Shown: piece by piece, positions 25,563 through 33,965 of the stretch
Numbering within the stretch: position 1 is the stretch's first letter
Layout of the letters: the number at the start of each line of letters is the position of its first letter
Origin: Bacillus benzoevorans
Lineage (GTDB): Bacteria; Bacillota; Bacilli; Bacillales; Cytobacillaceae
DNA: 64,000 bases
Reading direction: 5' to 3'
NCBI RefSeq assembly: GCF_014207535.1
Contig: NZ_JACHGK010000003.1
Coordinates: forward strand, 1-64,000
The notes under the pieces: generated by a model
Told to the model about the DNA's origin: nothing
Seen by the model: the letters and a program-made list of their open reading frames with translations, nothing else
The model's database searches: none
Program-made: the position numbers and the translations under genes

Positions 25563-26843
25563 TTAAGCATCTATTTTTGCATCTATTTTGGCATGGCTGT
25601 CAGCAAATTGCTCCGGATAGCCATAGCTGCCGTGCTCACTCATATCTAATCCCATAATTTCTTCTTCTTCCGTAACACGAATTCCAACTAATTTTTTCAT
25701 GATATATAGGATAGCAAAAGAGACCACGAATGCGAAAAGCCCGCAAGTTACAACACCCATTAATTGTACACCCAGCTGGGTGAAGCCGCCGCCGTAGAAT
25801 AGCCCAGCCTGACCAACTGTTGCCAGTTCCGGTGTAGCAAAGAACCCAGTGGATAAGGTTCCCCATACCCCTGCAGTACCGTGAACAGATAAGGCAAAGA
25901 TTGGGTCATCAATTTTTTTCTTTTCAAAAAATTTAGCACTATAGAATACTAGAATTCCAGCAATAAAACCAATCACTACTGCCGCCCATGTATCAACAAA
26001 TGCACAAGATGCTGTGATAGCGACCAGTCCGGCTAATGCCCCATTTAAAATCGTTACGATATCTGACTTCCCCAAGACCAGCCAAGAAATCAATGTAGCG
26101 GCCACCGCACCGGCACCTGCTGCCAGGTTCGTATTTAAAGCAACAAAGCCGAAGAATCCTTCATCCACTGCCACTGTACTGCCTGCATTAAAGCCAAACC
26201 AGCCAACCCACAGAATCAAAACAGCCAATGCCGTGTAAACTTGGTTATGACCGGCGATATTATTAGCAGAACCATCTTTGTTGTATTTGCCAATTCTAGG
26301 TTTCAATAGCATGGATGCTGCCAAGGCTGCCATCGCACCGGTTAAGTGGACCACCGTTGAGCCGGCAAAGTCCTGCTTGCCATGCTCCGCCAGCCAGCCG
26401 CCGCCCCAAATCCAGTGGGCGATAACCGGATAAACAACAGCGCCAAATAGTATCGTAAAAATAACATATGCCGAAAATTTAGCCCGCTCGGCAAAGCCTC
26501 CTAACGCAATGGTAATGGAGATACCGGCAAAGGCTAATTGGAAAACAAAGAATACAGCCGTTGCCAGGTTCGCATCTTCAATTTGTGTTCCAGAATAAAA
26601 GAAATCACTCATCCCAACGAAGAAATTAGCATCACTGCCAAAGATAAATCCATACCCCACAGCCCAGAATACTAAAGATGCCAAACCAAAGGTGAAAATG
26701 GTTTTACCGGCAATATGTCCGGCATTTTTCATTCTTGTGGAACCTGCCTCAAGTAAAATAAAGCCGCCAATCATCAAAATGACTAATACCGCTGAAACCA
26801 TGACCCACAAACTGTTCATTAAAAAAATTGGATCCATCTTCAT
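25563..26843 (-). CDS. amtB: Ammonium transporter AmtB
   Basis: A 426-residue, 11-span ammonium channel. Conserved elements are AGSTRMKNAGHI, GGFAERAKF, HLTGAMAALAAS, WVGWFGFNAGS and the late pore-His region SVHGTAGVWG. The pore histidines in DFAGSTVVHLTG and DDPIFALSVHG are both present. B. subtilis pairs nrgA (amtB) with the PII gene nrgB; no such gene adjoins here. Two TnrA/GlnR-type boxes and a sigma-A promoter lie upstream, indicating nitrogen control. Confidence 0.95.
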   Translation of the reverse strand: MKMDPIFLMNSLWVMVSAVLVILMIGGFILLEAGSTRMKNAGHIAGKTIFTFGLASLVFWAVGYGFIFGSDANFFVGMSDFFYSGTQIEDANLATAVFFVFQLAFAGISITIALGGFAERAKFSAYVIFTILFGAVVYPVIAHWIWGGGWLAEHGKQDFAGSTVVHLTGAMAALAASMLLKPRIGKYNKDGSANNIAGHNQVYTALAVLILWVGWFGFNAGSTVAVDEGFFGFVALNTNLAAGAGAVAATLISWLVLGKSDIVTILNGALAGLVAITASCAFVDTWAAVVIGFIAGILVFYSAKFFEKKKIDDPIFALSVHGTAGVWGTLSTGFFATPELATVGQAGLFYGGGFTQLGVQLMGVVTCGLFAFVVSFAILYIMKKLVGIRVTEEEEIMGLDMSEHGSYGYPEQFADSHAKIDAKIDA

Positions 26844-26881
26844 ACTCCCTCTCTTTTATGTTAAGTTATATTATTCAACGA

Positions 26882-26898
26882 TGTTAGGAATGTTAACA
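26882..26898. promoter_or_regulatory. TnrA/GlnR-type box, promoter-proximal
   Basis: TGTTAGGAATGTTAACA fits TGTNA-N7-TNACA exactly. It lies just downstream of the predicted transcription start of amtB (~26909), a position suited to repression. Confidence 0.6.
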
Positions 26899-26915
26899 CC
26901 GTTTTGATGTTTTTA

Positions 26916-26943
26916 ATTTTAGCAAAAATAATCGTGTTGTCAA
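26916..26943 (-). promoter_or_regulatory. Sigma-A promoter of amtB
   Basis: On the minus strand TTGACA (26938-26943) and TAAAAT (26916-26921) are 16 bases apart. Predicted start near 26909, leaving a ~65-base leader. Confidence 0.65.
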
Positions 26944-26961
26944 TACTTTCTGAAATTTAAA

Positions 26962-26978
26962 TGTTATAAAACATTACA
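26962..26978. promoter_or_regulatory. TnrA/GlnR-type box upstream of the amtB promoter
   Basis: Minus strand TGTAATGTTTTATAACA matches TGTNA-N7-TNACA with an AT-rich centre as in TnrA sites. It is centred about 61 bases before the predicted start, a little further than the usual ~50 for TnrA activation. Confidence 0.65.
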
Positions 26979-27030
26979 CGATCACGTTATATTCTCCTTT
27001 TCGCATTTGTCAATTTAGCTGTTTTCCACA

Positions 27031-27069
27031 AAAAAAGTGTAAAGAACGTTAATTTCTTTACACTTTTTT
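27031..27069. terminator. Strong bidirectional terminator after the S66 gene
   Basis: AAAAAAGTGTAAAGA and TCTTTACACTTTTTT form a perfect 15-bp stem with a 9-base loop. Confidence 0.8.
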
Positions 27070-27104
27070 CATGGATTCAATTTTGCTTACAACAGGCAGT
27101 CCAA

Positions 27105-28085
27105 CTATTCTTTATGCTCAACAAAAATTTCACAGCCATCCGCAGCAGCCGTAACCGCGGCACGGGCGCCAAGCGGCAGGGTAACCATTGGATGTACGTG
27201 ACCATAATTGACATTGGCTATGACAGGCAGATGGGCAATATCCCTCTTCGTTGCGATAATTTTCCGCAAAGCCTGTTCCGTCATATTGGATTCTTTTTGA
27301 AAGCGCCCGATTAAAATCGCTTTTATCTCTTTCGCATCAGACTGCTGCAAGAGAGATTGCAGTTTTCTTTCAAAGTCCTGCGGATGTGATTCACTGTCCT
27401 CTTCGATAAAAAGAAGCGTGTCTTTTAACGAGGGCATAAATTCAGTACCTTGAAGCAAATTCAAAGTACTAAGATTCCCCCCGACCACTCTTCCTTCCGC
27501 CTCACCTGTCTGTAACACAAGATATCCATCCTGCTTAATCCATTCTCTGTTGTCTTGATCCTTGTACCACGGATCATCACTCCAGTGCGATGAAGGGTAA
27601 ATTTCATACAGTGCATCATTGGTCACCGCATTAAGAAACATTTCCAGGCTGTACTCCATGCCGTGTTTCACGCCAAAGGTGGAAAAATGCGGTCCTGAAT
27701 ACGTGACAAGTCCTGTTTTCTGATAAATAGCAAGATTTAACGCAGTTGTGTCTCCATAGCCGCAAAAGATCTTCGGATTCTTCCTGATCAAATCATAGTC
27801 GATTTCCCCTAACAGCTGATTGGCATTATAACCGCCAATGGCTGTTAAGATAGCTTTGACCTTTGGTTCGAGAAAGGCTTCATGTAAATCCTGGATTCTG
27901 TCCTCGATCGAAGTGCTGTAAAATTCATCATGGTTATGTACATTTTTACCATATGTCACACGAAAGCCGAGCTGCCTCATCCTGTTTTCCGCTATTTCCA
28001 GCTGCTTTTCTTTGACAATGGCCATACTGGCTGATGGAGCAATCACCCGTATTTCGTCTCCTGGTTGTAAGTTTTGTGCAAACAT
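27105..28085 (-). CDS. S66 peptidase homologue (LD-carboxypeptidase/MccF-like) with altered nucleophile site
   Basis: A 326-residue protein of the S66 family, whose members cleave muropeptides (LdcA) or microcin C-type conjugates (MccF). Family features are clear: IRVIAPSAS, KAILTAIGGYNANQLL, YSGPHF, LLFIEEDSES with the catalytic Glu, and NVNYGHVHPMVTLPLG with the catalytic His. The nucleophile elbow, normally G-[YF]-S-D, reads CGYGDTTALN here, so residue 111 is Gly instead of Ser. The DNA (TAT GGA GAC) leaves no doubt. Either it is inactive or uses another residue. Unknown biological role; single gene. Confidence 0.85.
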   Translation of the reverse strand: MFAQNLQPGDEIRVIAPSASMAIVKEKQLEIAENRMRQLGFRVTYGKNVHNHDEFYSTSIEDRIQDLHEAFLEPKVKAILTAIGGYNANQLLGEIDYDLIRKNPKIFCGYGDTTALNLAIYQKTGLVTYSGPHFSTFGVKHGMEYSLEMFLNAVTNDALYEIYPSSHWSDDPWYKDQDNREWIKQDGYLVLQTGEAEGRVVGGNLSTLNLLQGTEFMPSLKDTLLFIEEDSESHPQDFERKLQSLLQQSDAKEIKAILIGRFQKESNMTEQALRKIIATKRDIAHLPVIANVNYGHVHPMVTLPLGARAAVTAAADGCEIFVEHKE

Positions 28086-28219
28086 TTATTTCCCCTCCAA
28101 ATGATTGTCTCACCTTATTTTATCGCGAAATAGGACGAAAAATAAATGTTCTGAATAAGATATTTACACTTCCAAAGAGCTGGAAATTCAATGTGACATT
28201 GTACTGTTTCACAAAAAAC

Positions 28220-28241
28220 AAAAACTGCCCAATAGGACAGT
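28220..28241 (-). terminator. Terminator of the YjcZ-family gene
   Basis: ACTG-CC and GG-CAGT arms around a short loop are followed by TTTTTGTTTTTT on the minus strand. Confidence 0.5.
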
Positions 28242-28266
28242 ATACAGAAAGATTCATTTGTTTTTG

Positions 28267-28422
28267 CTATTTACAGTAGCAGCTAGCACCGATGATGATT
28301 AATAAAATAAACAGCACAACTATCAAAGCAAACCAATTTTGACAGCCGCCGTAAGCTCCTGCTACAGGATAAGCGTAACCAAATTGGCATGGATCACAAC
28401 AACCATATTGTCCGTAATACAT
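28267..28422 (-). CDS. YjcZ family small sporulation protein
   Basis: A 51-residue protein starting at the ATG at 28420-28422, 7 bases after GGAGAG. The N-terminal half is rich in Tyr, Gly and Cys (MYYGQYGCCDPCQFGY). The C-terminal half is one membrane span (WFALIVVLFILLIIIGASC) ending CYCK. This matches the YjcZ/SscA-type family (Pfam YjcZ) of spore-associated peptides. Several Cys suggest cross-linking or metal binding in the spore. Single gene with its own terminator. Confidence 0.85.
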   Translation of the reverse strand: MYYGQYGCCDPCQFGYAYPVAGAYGGCQNWFALIVVLFILLIIIGASCYCK

Positions 28423-28565
28423 TTTTCATCTCTCCTTAACTGGGTCATGTTCTTTACCACTTTATGTACTGGGTGCTTGACCTGACTGTGCATCCGCCCA
28501 TTTTCTTTTGGGAACCCTTCTTTACCTGCTGTTAACCAATTCTGAATTGAATTCGCTGTAAATAA

Positions 28566-28595
28566 AAAAAAGGGATAGTTAACCATCCCTTTTTC
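28566..28595. terminator. Bidirectional terminator after msrB
   Basis: AAAAAGGGAT and ATCCCTTTTT (10 bp) around a GTTAAC-containing loop, with T-runs on both sides. Confidence 0.75.
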
Positions 28596-28610
28596 CAGAA
28601 GAGCTTATGA

Positions 28611-29042
28611 TTACTTAAATAGTCCAAGAAACTCCTCATAACCCTCGTCTGCTAATTTTTCTTTGGCAATAAATCTTATCGAGGCTGAATTAATGCAATA
28701 GCGCAGCCCTGATGGTCCGGGACCATCAGGAAAGACATGACCCAAATGGGAATCCGCACTTTTACTTCTTACCTCAGTCCGCACCATAAAATGGGTTAAA
28801 TCCGTTTTTTCTACCATTTCCTCCTCTGCCAGCGGTTTTGAGAAACTTGGCCAGCCGCAGCCGGCATCAAATTTATCTTTTGAACTGAACAACGGTTTTC
28901 CGGATACGATATCCACATAAATTCCCTCACGAAATTCATTCCAATACTCATTGTGAAACGGCGGTTCCGTTGCATTGTTTTGCGTCACTTCGTATTGCAT
29001 CGGTGATAATTTTTTCTTTAATTCTTCTTTGTTATTCATCAT
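28611..29042 (-). CDS. msrB: Methionine-R-sulfoxide reductase
   Basis: Reduces the R epimer of methionine sulfoxide, free or in proteins. The 143 residues include CGWPSFSKP, the [20 protein letters not shown] block, and the catalytic Cys in [13 protein letters not shown]. The zinc-binding CxxC pairs of some MsrB proteins are absent, as is usual in the B. subtilis type. It overlaps msrA by 11 bases, so both are made together; the order msrA-msrB-(upstream ypmS) equals that of B. subtilis. Confidence 0.94.
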   Translation of the reverse strand: MMNNKEELKKKLSPMQYEVTQNNATEPPFHNEYWNEFREGIYVDIVSGKPLFSSKDKFDAGCGWPSFSKPLAEEEMVEKTDLTHFMVRTEVRSKSADSHLGHVFPDGPGPSGLRYCINSASIRFIAKEKLADEGYEEFLGLFK

Positions 29043-29580
29043 CTATCCCCCAATGCCTTTCGATAAAACTCTTCCGTCCTGAACCTGCTTGATATCGTTC
29101 ATAATGCACAGGATTCTTTTTGTAATAATGCTGGTGATACTCTTCCGCTTCATAAAAGGCTAGCGCCGGAAGTATTTCAGTTGCAATTGACCGATTGAAT
29201 CTTCCGCTGGTTTCAAGTTCAGATTTTGATTGCTCCGCAGCTTTCCTTTGCTCTTCACTATGATAAAAAATAGCCGTTTGGTAGGATTGTCCCCGATCAT
29301 AAAACTGTCCGCCGGCATCCATTGGATCGATCTGCTGCCAAAAAATCTCCAGCAGTTTTTTATAAGAATAAATCAATGGATCAAATGTTATTTGTACCGC
29401 TTCATAATGACCGGTATTGCCGCCACAGACCTCTTGATAGGTAGGGTTTTCCTTTGTACCTCCTGTATAGCCTGAAACGACTTTTAGAATTCCAGGCTGC
29501 TCGTCAAAGGGTTTGACCATACACCAAAAGCAGCCTCCGGCAAAGGTCGCTAATTCAAAGTTTTCTTCCAACTTGTTCAC
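29032..29580 (-). CDS. msrA: Methionine-S-sulfoxide reductase
   Basis: A 182-residue MsrA reducing the S epimer, with the catalytic GGCFWC motif (C17, plus C20) and [12 protein letters not shown]. The usual FW of the active site is present. The C-terminal resolving Cys of some families is missing; C20 may take part. It starts at GTG 29580, or at the TTG three codons later that is better spaced from AAAGGGG. Confidence 0.94.
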   Translation of the reverse strand: MNKLEENFELATFAGGCFWCMVKPFDEQPGILKVVSGYTGGTKENPTYQEVCGGNTGHYEAVQITFDPLIYSYKKLLEIFWQQIDPMDAGGQFYDRGQSYQTAIFYHSEEQRKAAEQSKSELETSGRFNRSIATEILPALAFYEAEEYHQHYYKKNPVHYERYQAGSGRKSFIERHWGIDDE

Positions 29581-29653
29581 ACCCCTTTACATTCTCCTAT
29601 TGTATCATCATTATAATTTACACCATAGAGAATGTAAAAAGCAAAGCTCCATT

Positions 29654-30232
29654 TTACTTTAAAGGTACTTCATAGATAAATTCAAATTGGTCTTTATTTA
29701 AATCAAACTTTTTGACTTTCAGCCTGCTGTCACTTTTCAGCTTCATCTGATTCAAAGCTACGTAAATCTGTTGTTGTTTTGGCTGAATCGTGATCCATTC
29801 TGGAAACGAGTAGCTTTCCTGCATGATTTTTAACAGAATAGGTACAGGAAGATGAAACCGCCCCAGAGAAAATTGCCTTTGCTCCAGTAACAGATCCCCA
29901 TTTTTTAATACAGAGGGTTCGAAGGTCATTTTCATATCGATCATCATGCCCAAGATAGGGATCTCTCCTAATAAGACAACCTCACTCTCGTCCAGGTATA
30001 CTTTATAATCAAAGTCCCCTGATTCCTTTCTGATATAATGGTCAATCAGTTTATTAATATCTTTTTTGTTTGTTTTAATTGCTAATGATATGCTTTCCTC
30101 TTCCGATATTCCTTGGTCCGGTATCGCTCGATCCTCTATTGGCAGATTGAATAGAATAAGCAAGATAACCATCACCATAAGATTTAGCCCCAACAGCAGG
30201 AAGAACAGCCTTTTCCAATGATGCTTCAGCAC
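29654..30232 (-). CDS. ypmS: YpmS family membrane-anchored protein
   Basis: A 192-residue protein with one N-terminal membrane span (~8-28) and an extracellular alpha/beta domain, matching YpmS (DUF2140). The patterns are NKLIDHYI, VVLLGEIPILG and FHLPVPILLKIM. Function unknown. Synteny ypmQ-ypmS-msrA-msrB is as in B. subtilis; the GDSL lipase gene ypmR that sits between ypmQ and ypmS there is absent here. Confidence 0.85.
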   Translation of the reverse strand: MLKHHWKRLFFLLLGLNLMVMVILLILFNLPIEDRAIPDQGISEEESISLAIKTNKKDINKLIDHYIRKESGDFDYKVYLDESEVVLLGEIPILGMMIDMKMTFEPSVLKNGDLLLEQRQFSLGRFHLPVPILLKIMQESYSFPEWITIQPKQQQIYVALNQMKLKSDSRLKVKKFDLNKDQFEFIYEVPLK

Positions 30233-30271
30233 AATTCCAACCTCCTCCTATCTATATGTAACCATTTTTTG

Positions 30272-30298
30272 CAAAAAAATAGACCTTTAAAGGCCTAT
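30272..30298 (-). terminator. Terminator at the end of the SCO1-like gene
   Basis: Palindrome ATAGACCTTTAAAGGCCTAT (one mismatch) with a run of seven T on the minus strand; it overlaps the stop codon. Confidence 0.65.
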
Positions 30299-30873
30299 TG
30301 AATGCTTTTAATATCTTTCATGATGTCATCTAAGGGAATATCCGCTAATCCTGAATAGTATTTCATAATCTTTCCATTACCGTCCATTAAATAAAAATCA
30401 GTCCCATGCAAGACCTGATCTCCGGTTTCAGGTTTTTTCACGATTGTTTTAAAGGTTGTCAATGCGAAATTTTCGATTTCTTTTTGCTCATAACCTGTGA
30501 GAAAATGCCAGTTCTTGAAATCTACATTAAATTGCTTGCCAAATTCAGTCAACACTTCAGGAGAATCTACCGTAGGATCCACACTAAAAGAAACAAATTG
30601 AATATTTTCAATTCCTTCCTTTTCTGCTAAGTCCTGAAGTTTTTTCATATTAGCTGTCATAGGCAGACATACATCAACACAATTGGTAAAAATAAAATTG
30701 GCCACCCAAACTTTCCCTTCCAAGTCCTTTAAGCCAAAAGGTTGTCCATTTTGATCCGTATAAGTAAAATCACCTACAGGCCAATTTTTCGCATCCTTAA
30801 TTCCCTTTTGTCCGCATGCAGATAAAATGAATATAGCTATAATCATTAATATTAAAACCTGTTTCATCTTCAT
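30295..30873 (-). CDS. ypmQ: SCO1-family copper chaperone lipoprotein (YpmQ)
   Basis: Lipoprotein that delivers copper or a thiol-disulfide function for cytochrome oxidase CuA assembly. The lipobox ILSAC gives a lipidated Cys20. The thioredoxin-like domain has the C65-x3-C69 motif (TNCVDVC) and the distal His in VLHGTDF (~156), together the copper site. 192 residues, normal for the family. Implies an aerobic caa3 or cbb-type terminal oxidase. Confidence 0.9.
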   Translation of the reverse strand: MKMKQVLILMIIAIFILSACGQKGIKDAKNWPVGDFTYTDQNGQPFGLKDLEGKVWVANFIFTNCVDVCLPMTANMKKLQDLAEKEGIENIQFVSFSVDPTVDSPEVLTEFGKQFNVDFKNWHFLTGYEQKEIENFALTTFKTIVKKPETGDQVLHGTDFYLMDGNGKIMKYYSGLADIPLDDIMKDIKSIQ

Positions 30874-31049
30874 GCCATCACCCCCTATTGCTGTTTACCT
30901 CCATTGCCAGTCATCAGTATTCACTGGTCTCTCTTTATCCTTGTTTACACTAAAACATGAAATATTTGAATATCGTTATTATTCTAGCAAATGTTCGATT
31001 GAGAAGGAAGCTGGTTATTTGTCCAATTTGTAAACATTATCAGAGGATA

Positions 31050-32669
31050 CTAATTATATTCCCAAACAGGGATATAAATTCTGAACGTCGTTCCTTCTCC
31101 CTTGTCACTTTCAACTTCAATCCGGCCTTTCATTCTCTCAACAATTTGATAACATACCGTAAGACCCATACCTGTTCCTTTTTCTTTTAGTGAGTAAAAA
31201 GCCGTTCCCAGCCGGTCTATTTCTTTCTGGGTCATACCAATGCCCGTGTCCGTCACTTTAAATACACCGTAATCTTCTTCTCGATAAAAACTTAATGAAA
31301 GCTTACCGCCATCCTTCATCGCTTCAATACCATTTTTCAGAATATTAATCAAAACTTGCTGCAGTTCACCTTTATTTCCTTTGACGGCAACTCGCTCTAA
31401 TACAGGGGTCTCGATCGTAATACTCTTCGACATCATCGCATAGGAATTCATCAAATCCATTACTTTTTCCGCTAGTTCATTTCCCGGAATACTCTCTGTG
31501 TGTTCTAAATCCGGTTTTGCCAGTGAAAGATAGTCATTAATAATGGTCTCAGCACGATTCATTTCATCAATCATCAAGCGAATATACATCCGTTCTTCCT
31601 CGCTCATTTGCTCCTTTGCGAGAAAGATTTGCAGAAACCCTTTTACCACCGTCATCGGATTGCGAATTTCATGAGCAACCGATGCAGCCAGCTGCCCAAT
31701 CGCATTCATTTTCTCCGCACGCTGCAGCTCACGGTGCAATTTCGATTTTTCCATGATATTTTCCATTTCATCTAAGGCTTCTTCAAAGTTATGTAAAATT
31801 AAATTCCTTGGTTCTGTACTCAAATGCTCGGATGTTGCCGATAGTTTTTCAAAAAGGACAGAGAGTTGTTTCGTCATGATATTAAAACGTTCAGATAACA
31901 TTCCTAAATCTGAATGATCTTCCACTTTTAGATTCACATTAAAATTTCCATTGCTTACTTCATTGATTCCATATATCAGTTCATTTACAGGCTCAAGTAC
32001 TTTCAAGATCCATTTTCGCAAGATGATATAGACGCACGGTGTTATAATGAGAAGCGCTAATAAAAGAATCATCGTATATTTTTTTTGTAATGCTTGAATA
32101 GCAGCTGCGCTAATATCAATCCCTAACAATGCGATGATTTCGCCATCCATTTTTTTAATCGGGGCAAAAGCTGTAATCCACGTTCCGCTTGAATCCTGGT
32201 AAATATTACTATTTGCTGGTTTTCCTGTGAGCAATACTTTTTTGTATCCTGCCATAAACTCCTTACTGGCTTTATAATTTGAAAGAGACAACCTGCCAAT
32301 TTTCTTATTATTCTGCACGGAAGCCGCGATAAATATCTCATTATCTTTGTTTACTTCATTATCAAGAATAAAACTATTCAAATAGATCGTATTTCCCTCA
32401 GTAAATACGGATAAACTTTGCTTTACCTGAATATAATCCAAATCATTTTCATCTTTAGTAGAAATGATCGATTCAACTTTTACCGGATCAATCGTTGTAC
32501 TCCATAATGAGGCGACATCAAGGGCATGGCTGGACAATTGTTCTTTAACCTGTCTAGACTGCAGCTGATAACTGCCAAAAGCCGTAATGGCAATAATAAC
32601 AAATGAGATAAAAAAAGAGAAGAGTAATATTTTTCTATACAAAGGAATATTCCTGAAAAAATATTTCAT
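31050..32669 (-). CDS. Membrane sensor histidine kinase (orphan)
   Basis: A 539-residue kinase. Start chosen at the ATG at 32667-32669, 7 bases after GGTGA; the longer frame lacks an RBS. Order: span 1 (~15-35), extracellular sensor with a Cache-like look (~40-190), span 2 (~198-217), HAMP (~220-275), HisKA with H333 in SVAHEIRNPMTVVKGF, HATPase with N, G1 (DTGIGM) and G2 (GTGMGLTVC) boxes. The HisKA sequence resembles the sporulation kinases (KinB/KinE class). No response regulator gene is adjacent. Placed between ypmQ and the hydrogenase operon but with its own leader. Confidence 0.88.
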   Translation of the reverse strand: MKYFFRNIPLYRKILLFSFFISFVIIAITAFGSYQLQSRQVKEQLSSHALDVASLWSTTIDPVKVESIISTKDENDLDYIQVKQSLSVFTEGNTIYLNSFILDNEVNKDNEIFIAASVQNNKKIGRLSLSNYKASKEFMAGYKKVLLTGKPANSNIYQDSSGTWITAFAPIKKMDGEIIALLGIDISAAAIQALQKKYTMILLLALLIITPCVYIILRKWILKVLEPVNELIYGINEVSNGNFNVNLKVEDHSDLGMLSERFNIMTKQLSVLFEKLSATSEHLSTEPRNLILHNFEEALDEMENIMEKSKLHRELQRAEKMNAIGQLAASVAHEIRNPMTVVKGFLQIFLAKEQMSEEERMYIRLMIDEMNRAETIINDYLSLAKPDLEHTESIPGNELAEKVMDLMNSYAMMSKSITIETPVLERVAVKGNKGELQQVLINILKNGIEAMKDGGKLSLSFYREEDYGVFKVTDTGIGMTQKEIDRLGTAFYSLKEKGTGMGLTVCYQIVERMKGRIEVESDKGEGTTFRIYIPVWEYN

Positions 32670-32960
32670 CGAGCATTCACCAGTTCCTTTAATGAGTATC
32701 AACCCTTTATTTCTATCGTAAATTGGATGAATCACTGCGGAATAACCGAAGAAAGTATGCCATTCACCAAAAGCAATACAAATTTGGAGGTTTTGAAGGT
32801 CTGAATGTTTAAGTTCGACAATCTTTTCCAAAATCCTTCAAGAATGTGAATATTTTATAAATTAATCTGGATTATGCTGCTTTTGCGTGTTTGATTCCTA
32901 TCTAAAAACAAAAAACCACCTGGTAAGATGGTCTTTTTCATCGAATACGATTCATGTTCT
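32670..32960. other. Gap between hypE and the kinase gene
   Basis: 291 bases holding the kinase leader and the hypE terminator hairpin (32909-32938). No further gene seen. Confidence 0.5.
32909..32938 (-). terminator. Terminator after hypE
   Basis: Minus strand ACCATC and GGTGGT arms (G:U allowed) followed by TTTTTTGTTTTT, ending the hydrogenase operon. Confidence 0.55.
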
Positions 32961-33965
32961 TTAGCAAATACGCGGCAGCATGGTTCCAGCCAATCTCGTT
33001 AATATTCTTTTCGTACCAAGAGGTGTTTCTAACAGCAATCTTCCAGCATCACAATTAATTTGGGCGATCGTTCCAATACACTCGGCATCCTTTCCTTCTG
33101 CAAAAGTGCGCAGCACGCGCAGCACTTCTTCTTTGCTCTGATCAGGCACGATGATGATTGCTTTCCCCTCATTCGCAATATAAAGGGGATCGAAACCGAG
33201 CAGATCGCATGCACCTGCTACTTGAGATTTGATCGGAATCAGGCTCTCTTTAATGATAATTTGGAGCGAAAAATCCTCCGCAATTTCCACTAAAGCCGTA
33301 GCCAAGCCGCCGCGGGTCGGATCACGCATAATGCGGACTTCATCTACCGCCGCGGTCACATCTGACAGCATGGCATTTAATGAAGCACAATCACTATTTA
33401 CCGGTATTTGAATTCCCAATTCTCCACGTGCCGCAAGAATGGCAAGACCGTGATCTCCTAATGTTCCAGAGACGATTACAGCATCCCCCGGCTGGAAAGC
33501 TGGCATCACTTTTTGATTTTCAACCAGGCCTATACCGGTTGTATTGATATATACGCCGTCACAGCCGCCCCGTTCCACTACTTTTGTGTCACCGGCAATG
33601 ATGGAAACACCGGCTTTTTTTGCTTCTTTGCTCATATCGGCAACAATGATTTGTAAATCGGACAGCGGGAATCCCTCCTCAATCACAAATCCGCACGTCA
33701 AATATAACGGCTTAGCTCCGCTGACAGCCAGATCATTGACGGTGCCGGCAACCGATAGCTTTCCAATCGTTCCGCCTGGAAAAAAAATCGGCTTGATGAC
33801 GAAGGAATCTGTCGTTACAGCAATCCTGTTTGAATGTAAATCTAAAATAGAAGCATCGAACATCGCTTCTTTGTGATGCCCAAAGTCTTTCACAAACAGA
33901 TCTTGAATCAACCTGTGGCTTAATTCTCCGCCGTCTCCGTGTGCAAGGCTAATCACTTTTCCCAT
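32961..33965 (-). CDS. hypE: Hydrogenase maturation protein HypE
   Basis: Dehydrates HypF-delivered thiocarboxamide to thiocyanate, the source of the Fe-CN ligands. An AIRS/PurM-like ATP-binding fold of 334 residues, beginning with GDGGELSH and including DSFVIKPIFFPGG and DPTRGGLATALVE. It ends with the essential C-terminal PRIC tail, whose last Cys carries the cyanide precursor. It directly abuts hypD. Confidence 0.96.
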   Translation of the reverse strand: MGKVISLAHGDGGELSHRLIQDLFVKDFGHHKEAMFDASILDLHSNRIAVTTDSFVIKPIFFPGGTIGKLSVAGTVNDLAVSGAKPLYLTCGFVIEEGFPLSDLQIIVADMSKEAKKAGVSIIAGDTKVVERGGCDGVYINTTGIGLVENQKVMPAFQPGDAVIVSGTLGDHGLAILAARGELGIQIPVNSDCASLNAMLSDVTAAVDEVRIMRDPTRGGLATALVEIAEDFSLQIIIKESLIPIKSQVAGACDLLGFDPLYIANEGKAIIIVPDQSKEEVLRVLRTFAEGKDAECIGTIAQINCDAGRLLLETPLGTKRILTRLAGTMLPRIC

